From positions 1 through 54,272 of the forward strand of contig NZ_AEIU01000097.1 in assembly GCF_000165125.1 (NCBI RefSeq): a stretch of 54,272 nt of DNA, given 5' to 3'. The DNA comes from Vibrio caribbeanicus ATCC BAA-2122. Its GTDB lineage: Bacteria > Pseudomonadota > Gammaproteobacteria > Enterobacterales > Vibrionaceae. Of the stretch, positions 49,682-54,272 are shown in pieces; the stretch's first letter is position 1, and each line of letters opens with the position of its first letter. Both the position numbers and the translations under genes were made by a program. The notes under the pieces are model-generated. The model was given only the letters and a program-made list of their open reading frames with translations, did not search any database and was not told the DNA's origin.

Positions 49682-52264
49682 ATGTATATGAGCACCGATG
49701 AGGTTCGTAACGCGTTCCTCCAGTTCTTTGAGAGCAAAGGGCACCAAATCGTAGAAAGTTCGTCGTTAGTTCCCCACAACGATCCGACCCTGCTATTTAC
49801 GAACGCAGGTATGAACCAATTTAAAGATTGTTTCTTAGGTTTAGAAAAGCGCGCGTACACCCGAGCTACCTCATCACAGCGATGTTTACGTGCTGGCGGC
49901 AAACACAATGATCTTGAAAATGTGGGATTCACTGCTCGCCATCATACGTTTTTTGAAATGTTGGGCAATTTCAGTTTTGGTGATTATTTTAAGCAAGATG
50001 CGATCGCTTTTGCTTGGGAGTTTTTGACTGAAATACTCAAGTTGCCCAAAGATCGCCTTTTGGTGACAGTATATGAGACAGATGACGAAGCGTTTAATAT
50101 CTGGAATCAGCAAATCGGCGTACCTGCTGACCGCATTGTTCGTATTGGCGATAAAAAAGGCGGTAAACCTTATGAGTCAGATAACTTCTGGCAAATGGGA
50201 GACACGGGTCCCTGCGGACCGTGTACCGAAATCTTCTATGACCATGGTGAGCATATTTGGGGCGGACGCCCAGGAACACCAGAAGAAGATGGTGATCGCT
50301 TTATAGAAATATGGAACAACGTTTTCATGCAGTTCAATCGCCATGCTGATGGAACGATGGAGCCTTTACCCAAGCCTTCAGTTGATACTGGCATGGGGAT
50401 TGAACGTATTTCTGCGATTATGCAGGGTGTGCACTCGAATTATGAAATAGATGTATTTCAAACTCTGATTAAAGCTGCGGCAGAAGTTATTAGCGTCGAA
50501 GACTTGTCTAACCAGTCTTTGCGAGTCATTGCTGATCACATTCGTTCTTGTTCATTTTTGATCGTAGATGGTGTGATGCCATCAAATGAAGGACGTGGCT
50601 ATGTTCTGCGTCGAATCATTCGTCGAGCTGTACGTCATGGCAATAAGCTTGGTGCCAAAGGGACATTCTTCTTCAAATTAGTCGGAGTATTGGCTGATGT
50701 CATGGGCAGTGCAGGTGAAGAGCTAAAACGTCAGCAAGCCTTGGTTGAAAAGGTATTGCGGATTGAAGAAGAGAATTTTGGTCGCACTCTTGAACGAGGC
50801 ATGGCAATTTTAAATGATGCGCTTGATGCTTCAGCAGACAAAACTTTGGATGGTGAAACGGTCTTCAAACTCTACGACACTTATGGTTTTCCAGCGGACT
50901 TAACCAATGATGTTGCACGCGAGCGCGGCTTTATCATTGATGAAGCAGGATTTGAACAAGCCATGGAAGTACAGCGTCAAAGAGCGCGTGATGCGGGGCA
51001 GTTTGGTACCGATTATAATGAGGCAATTAAAGTCGACTCTGCAACAGAGTTCTGTGGTTATACCAGTACTTCTGCACTGGGTACGGTCGATGCTATGTTT
51101 GTTGAAAGCCGTCAAGTAGAATCACTGTCTGCAGGTGATAAAGCCGTTCTCGTACTCGATGAAACGCCTTTTTACGCAGAGTCGGGTGGTCAATGTGGGG
51201 ACTCGGGGCAAATTTGTACTGATTCAGGTATTTTTGTCGTTGAAGATACACAAAAATTAGGCAATGCCATTGCACATTATGGCTGGATGAAAGAAGGCGT
51301 GTTGGCATCAAAAGATAAGGTTGAGGCTTTGGTTGATAAAGGCCGCCGTAATGCCATTTCTTTGAATCATTCTGCAACGCATTTGCTTCATGCTGCCCTT
51401 CGTAAGGTTCTCGGTGAACATGTAACTCAAAAGGGGTCACTGGTCAAAGCTGACAACCTTCGCTTTGACTTCTCACACTTGGAAGCAATGACAGCTGATG
51501 AAATTAAACAAGTGGAGCGTCTCGTCAACGATCATGTTCGTCTTAACCATGACGTCGAGACCGATATCATGGATATTGAATCTGCCAAGAGTAAAGGCGC
51601 GATGGCTTTATTTGGCGAAAAGTACGATGACCAGGTTCGTGTGTTGTCTATGGGGGATTTTTCCACCGAACTGTGTGGTGGTATTCATGTTTCCAGTACC
51701 GGTGATATTGGGCTTTTCAAAATTACATCAGAGAGTGGTATCGCTGCAGGCATTCGCCGTATTGAGGCGGTAACAGGTGATGCGGCATTGGATGTGATTG
51801 AAGCGCAGCATCAGCAATACGAAGAAAAATTGGCAGAGTCTGCCCAAAAGACCAAAGCACTAGAGAAAGAGATTCAGAAGCTGAAAGATAAAATGGCAGC
51901 GGCTGAAAGTGCCAACATCATGGGGCAAGTAAAAGAAGTTAATGGTGTTAAGGTCTTAGTTGCAAAGCTAGAAGGTGCAGACAGTAAGAATTTACGCACT
52001 ATGGTTGATGATATTAAAAATCAATTAGGTAGCGGTGTTGTACTATTGGCTAATGTTAACCAAGATAAAATTGGCTTAATTGCAGGCGTGACCAAAGATC
52101 TTGTCGGGGATGTTAAAGCGGGTGAGTTGGTTAAAATGGTCGCTGAACAAATCGGTGGCAAAGGAGGAGGGCGCCCTGATATGGCCCAGGCTGGTGGCAC
52201 AGATGTCACTGCTTTACCAACAGCAATCGATTCGGTTCAGCCTTGGTTAGAAGAGCGTTTATAA
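49682..52264 (+). CDS. alaS: Alanyl-tRNA synthetase
   Basis: An 860-residue class II synthetase. The aminoacylation core carries [15 protein letters not shown] and [18 protein letters not shown] (about residues 83-100). The editing domain has the metal-binding [16 protein letters not shown] (about 560) and [15 protein letters not shown] (about 663). A C-terminal coiled coil and glycine-rich C-Ala domain ([16 protein letters not shown]) follow. ATG 49682 has AGGA about 8 nt upstream; the third codon is also ATG. Confidence 0.97.
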   Translation: MYMSTDEVRNAFLQFFESKGHQIVESSSLVPHNDPTLLFTNAGMNQFKDCFLGLEKRAYTRATSSQRCLRAGGKHNDLENVGFTARHHTFFEMLGNFSFGDYFKQDAIAFAWEFLTEILKLPKDRLLVTVYETDDEAFNIWNQQIGVPADRIVRIGDKKGGKPYESDNFWQMGDTGPCGPCTEIFYDHGEHIWGGRPGTPEEDGDRFIEIWNNVFMQFNRHADGTMEPLPKPSVDTGMGIERISAIMQGVHSNYEIDVFQTLIKAAAEVISVEDLSNQSLRVIADHIRSCSFLIVDGVMPSNEGRGYVLRRIIRRAVRHGNKLGAKGTFFFKLVGVLADVMGSAGEELKRQQALVEKVLRIEEENFGRTLERGMAILNDALDASADKTLDGETVFKLYDTYGFPADLTNDVARERGFIIDEAGFEQAMEVQRQRARDAGQFGTDYNEAIKVDSATEFCGYTSTSALGTVDAMFVESRQVESLSAGDKAVLVLDETPFYAESGGQCGDSGQICTDSGIFVVEDTQKLGNAIAHYGWMKEGVLASKDKVEALVDKGRRNAISLNHSATHLLHAALRKVLGEHVTQKGSLVKADNLRFDFSHLEAMTADEIKQVERLVNDHVRLNHDVETDIMDIESAKSKGAMALFGEKYDDQVRVLSMGDFSTELCGGIHVSSTGDIGLFKITSESGIAAGIRRIEAVTGDAALDVIEAQHQQYEEKLAESAQKTKALEKEIQKLKDKMAAAESANIMGQVKEVNGVKVLVAKLEGADSKNLRTMVDDIKNQLGSGVVLLANVNQDKIGLIAGVTKDLVGDVKAGELVKMVAEQIGGKGGGRPDMAQAGGTDVTALPTAIDSVQPWLEERL

Positions 52265-52269
52265 TGTAA

Positions 52270-52303
52270 CGACAAAGCCCATGTTATGACATGGGCTTTG
52301 TCG
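52270..52303 (+). terminator. Terminator of alaS
   Basis: CGACAAAGCCCATG-TTATGA-CATGGGCTTTGTCG, a 14-bp perfect stem. The T content lies in the 3' arm with only a short T-tract after it. Confidence 0.7.
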
Positions 52304-52443
52304 TTTGTGAACTAAGTCATTAATTGACGGTATTTTTATCTTTCTGTTAGGTAATTTGTTTTTTGTTGTTATAAGCACAGTTAAACTGTTAATTGATAAT
52401 TATTATTTTTAATAAGACTTTGGTCTTGGGAAGGTGAAGACTG

Positions 52444-53610
52444 GTGAAAAAGCCCCTTATCGTGCAAAAGTTTGGTGGGACATCTGTGGGCTCGGTAGAG
52501 AATATACAGAAAGTGGCTAAACACATCATCGAGGCCAAAGATGATGGTAATCAAGTGTTGGTTGTCGTTTCTGCTATGGCAGGTGAAACAAATCGATTAG
52601 TCGATTTGGCGCAACAAATTGATAGTGTTCCTAATGCTCGTGAACTTGATGTTTTGTTGTCTGCTGGTGAGCAAATTTCTATGGCACTTTTAGCGATGAC
52701 GCTTAACAAATTAGGCTATGCAGCACGCTCACTGACAGGTGGACAAGCAAAGATTGTGACGGATGAAAAGCACAATAACGCAACGATTGAAGACATTGAT
52801 ACTCAAGGGATCCGCACTCTTCTGGATCAGGAACAGATTGTTATTGTTGCAGGCTTTCAGGGGGTTAATCGTAACGGGGATATCACAACTCTGGGAAGGG
52901 GAGGTTCAGATACAACAGCGGTAACGTTAGCTGGGTATTTAGGTGCGAGAGAGTGTCAAATCTTTACTGATGTTGATGGTATATATACTTGTGACCCCAA
53001 AATTGTTCACCAGGCTAAAAAACTATCTACGATTGATTTTTTATCAATGGAAGAGATGGCAAAAAGGGGAGCTAAAGTGTTGCACTTGCCTTCCGTCAAG
53101 TACGCACAGAAGCACAATGTCCCTTTACGAGTTCTTTCTACTTTCAAAAATAGTTCCAAAGGTAGTTTTGTTACTGGACAGCAGGCTCCTGATGGTATTT
53201 GTGGCATTGCGTTACAAGATGAGATGCAATTAATTGAAATTGATAGCACCTTGATAGCAAGCTTGTTAGCCCAATGCCATATGTTGGGCATTGCTATTTG
53301 GAATACCATAGAGAGTAAAAATACTACCCAGTTTGTCGTTAAGTATGCTGATTATATCAAGTTAAAACTGACCTTGAGTGAAAAAGAGCACACGGCAAGC
53401 TTAGTAAATTTGATTACAGTTGTAGGCTCGATGAAAGAGGTATCAGAGGATAAGATTCGCGCGATATTATCAGAAAATGGAGTGAAAATTATTTTCTATA
53501 CATTAAATATCCGCTCTTTTACTGTCGCAATAAGGCCGGAAGAGGTCGACAAAGTGGCAAACATCCTGCATGATATTTACATAGACTCTGCTGTGGTGAT
53601 TGAAAGATGA
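52444..53610 (+). CDS. lysC: Monofunctional aspartokinase
   Basis: A 388-residue aspartate kinase, first enzyme of the Lys/Thr/Met branch. The kinase motif VQKFGGTSVGSVENIQKVA (about residues 5-23) and TTLGRGGSDTTAVTLAGYLG (about 140-159) are present, with a C-terminal ACT regulatory region (about 255-388). It starts with GTG 52444, with GGGAAGG upstream. The 140-bp leader is too short and lacks the conserved cores of a lysine riboswitch. Its effector (Lys, Thr or others) is not readable. The lysC symbol is by gene order (alaS-lysC-csrA in Vibrio). Confidence 0.9.
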   Translation: MKKPLIVQKFGGTSVGSVENIQKVAKHIIEAKDDGNQVLVVVSAMAGETNRLVDLAQQIDSVPNARELDVLLSAGEQISMALLAMTLNKLGYAARSLTGGQAKIVTDEKHNNATIEDIDTQGIRTLLDQEQIVIVAGFQGVNRNGDITTLGRGGSDTTAVTLAGYLGARECQIFTDVDGIYTCDPKIVHQAKKLSTIDFLSMEEMAKRGAKVLHLPSVKYAQKHNVPLRVLSTFKNSSKGSFVTGQQAPDGICGIALQDEMQLIEIDSTLIASLLAQCHMLGIAIWNTIESKNTTQFVVKYADYIKLKLTLSEKEHTASLVNLITVVGSMKEVSEDKIRAILSENGVKIIFYTLNIRSFTVAIRPEEVDKVANILHDIYIDSAVVIER

Positions 53611-53726
53611 GCCAATAAGCCTTTTAAAGGCAAGGTTTGTTCAACAACGAAGTTTACGAAAATATGATTTTTGGTAGATAATTGCCGGATAGCGAAAAAA
53701 ATCAGAGATTACTCAAGGAGTACATA

Positions 53727-53924
53727 ATGCTAATTTTAACTCGCCGTGTTGGCGAAACTTTAATGATAGGTGATGAAGTAACGGTAACGGTTCTTGGTGT
53801 TAAAGGTAACCAAGTCCGTATTGGCGTGAATGCTCCTAAAGAAGTATCAGTGCATCGTGAAGAAATTTACATGCGCATTCAAGCAGAAAAAGGCAATGGT
53901 AATACTCCGTCAGGTAATTACTAG
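53727..53924 (+). CDS. csrA: Carbon storage regulator CsrA
   Basis: A 65-residue RNA-binding dimer that blocks or exposes ribosome sites at GGA motifs. It starts [20 protein letters not shown], with the RNA-contacting Arg44-region [16 protein letters not shown] intact. ATG 53727 has AAGGAG 7 nt upstream; the frame is open 15 codons further without resemblance. It is followed by a terminator and then tRNA-Ser. It is functionally linked to csrD at the start of this window. Confidence 0.98.
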   Translation: MLILTRRVGETLMIGDEVTVTVLGVKGNQVRIGVNAPKEVSVHREEIYMRIQAEKGNGNTPSGNY

Positions 53925-53934
53925 TTGTAAATAG

Positions 53935-53965
53935 AGGCTAACAAAATATGTTGGCCTTTTTTTTT
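53935..53965 (+). terminator. Terminator of csrA
   Basis: GGCTAAC-AAAATAT-GTTGGCC followed by nine T residues. Confidence 0.9.
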
Positions 53966-54134
53966 GCGTTCTGATCAACATCCCCAAAGTTACCCGAGCT
54001 CCTATTTACTGAAAAGTATGGGTCTGACTGCCCTGTACCTGAAACCTTTTGCTAACCTGAAGCGCGAATTTACCTCTCTTTGATTAAATAGCCAACGGTT
54101 GAACGTGTTTTTGTCAATTTTGCTCAGAAAGTCA

Positions 54135-54162
54135 TTGACATATTTTTGGTAAATCGTAATAT
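54135..54162 (+). promoter_or_regulatory. tRNA-Ser promoter
   Basis: A perfect -35 TTGACA (54135-54140), a 16-bp spacer and TAATAT (54157-54162), followed by a GC-rich discriminator typical of stringently controlled stable-RNA genes. Confidence 0.8.
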
Positions 54163-54177
54163 GTGCCTCCGCAAGAC

Positions 54178-54270
54178 GGTGAGGTGGCCGAGTGGCTGAA
54201 GGCGCTCCCCTGCTAAGGGAGTATACGGTTTGTAGCCGTATCGAGGGTTCGAATCCCTCCCTCACCGCCA
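54178..54270 (+). tRNA. tRNA-Ser (anticodon GCU)
   Basis: A 93-nt tRNA. The acceptor stem GGTGAGG (54178-54184) pairs with CCTCACC (54260-54266), with discriminator G and encoded CCA (54268-54270). The anticodon arm CTCCC-CTGCTAA-GGGAG carries GCT at 54212-54214, reading AGC/AGU. A long variable arm (TACGGTTTGTAGCCGTA region) is diagnostic of class II tRNA-Ser. The T-arm GGTTCGAATCC is present. In enterics a run of tRNA-Arg genes follows this gene, so more tRNAs may lie just past the window end. Confidence 0.98.
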
Positions 54271-54272
54271 TT

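Noticed and set aside
52304-52443. Lysine riboswitch before lysC
   Set aside because: The leader is only about 140 nt and lacks the conserved junction sequences.
54002-54271. Minus-strand open frame across the tRNA
   Set aside because: It is the antisense of tRNA-Ser and its flank, a common false gene (reads VREGFEPSIRLQ). It has no ribosome site.

Overview
The window looks like chromosomal DNA of a marine gammaproteobacterium of the family Vibrionaceae, most likely a Vibrio or close relative. The evidence is the CsrD (MshH-type) gene beside an MSHA-like pilin remnant and mreBCD, the TAXI-TRAP transporter with a fused permease, the argR/mdh divergent pair, the recA-recX-(insert)-alaS-lysC-csrA-tRNA-Ser order, and proteins that read like Vibrio orthologues throughout. 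Base composition is moderate to AT-leaning. No insertion sequence, integrase, prophage or CRISPR array was seen. Species identity is inference.
Layout. 1-2.7 kb: csrD and a lone type IV prepilin where a full MSHA pilus locus is expected. 3-13.6 kb: cell-envelope/shape run mreB-mreC-mreD-maf-rng-yhdP-nitrilase-tldD, one strand and tightly packed. 13.6-20.6 kb: arginine deiminase, RNase E inhibitor RraB, TAXI-TRAP transporter (permease and binding protein), arginine repressor. 20.9-25.4 kb: malate dehydrogenase, a small conserved-looking ORF, ridA, pyrIB with an attenuator and a readable leader peptide, and argF with a pair of ARG boxes. 25.4-33.5 kb: PIN-PhoH ATPase, RapA, an NRAMP-like carrier with altered metal motifs, RluA and a 2-hydroxyacid dehydrogenase. 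33.5-40.9 kb: valS, holC, pepA, divergent lptF-lptG. 40.9-46 kb: mutS, pncC, recA, recX. 46.2-49.4 kb: an accessory islet (MalY/PatB-type lyase, short FAD-binding protein, AEC permease) between recX and alaS. 49.7-54.3 kb: alaS, lysC, csrA and tRNA-Ser(GCU).
How the genes work together. Several post-transcriptional and RNA-turnover factors share the window: CsrD and CsrA at opposite ends, RNase G, RraB, RluA and the RNAP-recycling RapA. Arginine and pyrimidine metabolism cluster around carbamoyl phosphate: argR, argF, pyrBI and arginine deiminase. Promoter-level control can be read for several: LexA at recA, ARG boxes at argF, UTP-type attenuation at pyrBI, candidate CRP sites near the TRAP operon and rapA, and a candidate ArcA site at mdh.
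Most of the window is ordinary core genome. The parts most worth a second look are the collapsed MSHA locus, the recX-alaS islet, the pyrBI leader, a structured intergenic element at about 15.93-16.04 kb, and the atypical NRAMP-like protein.
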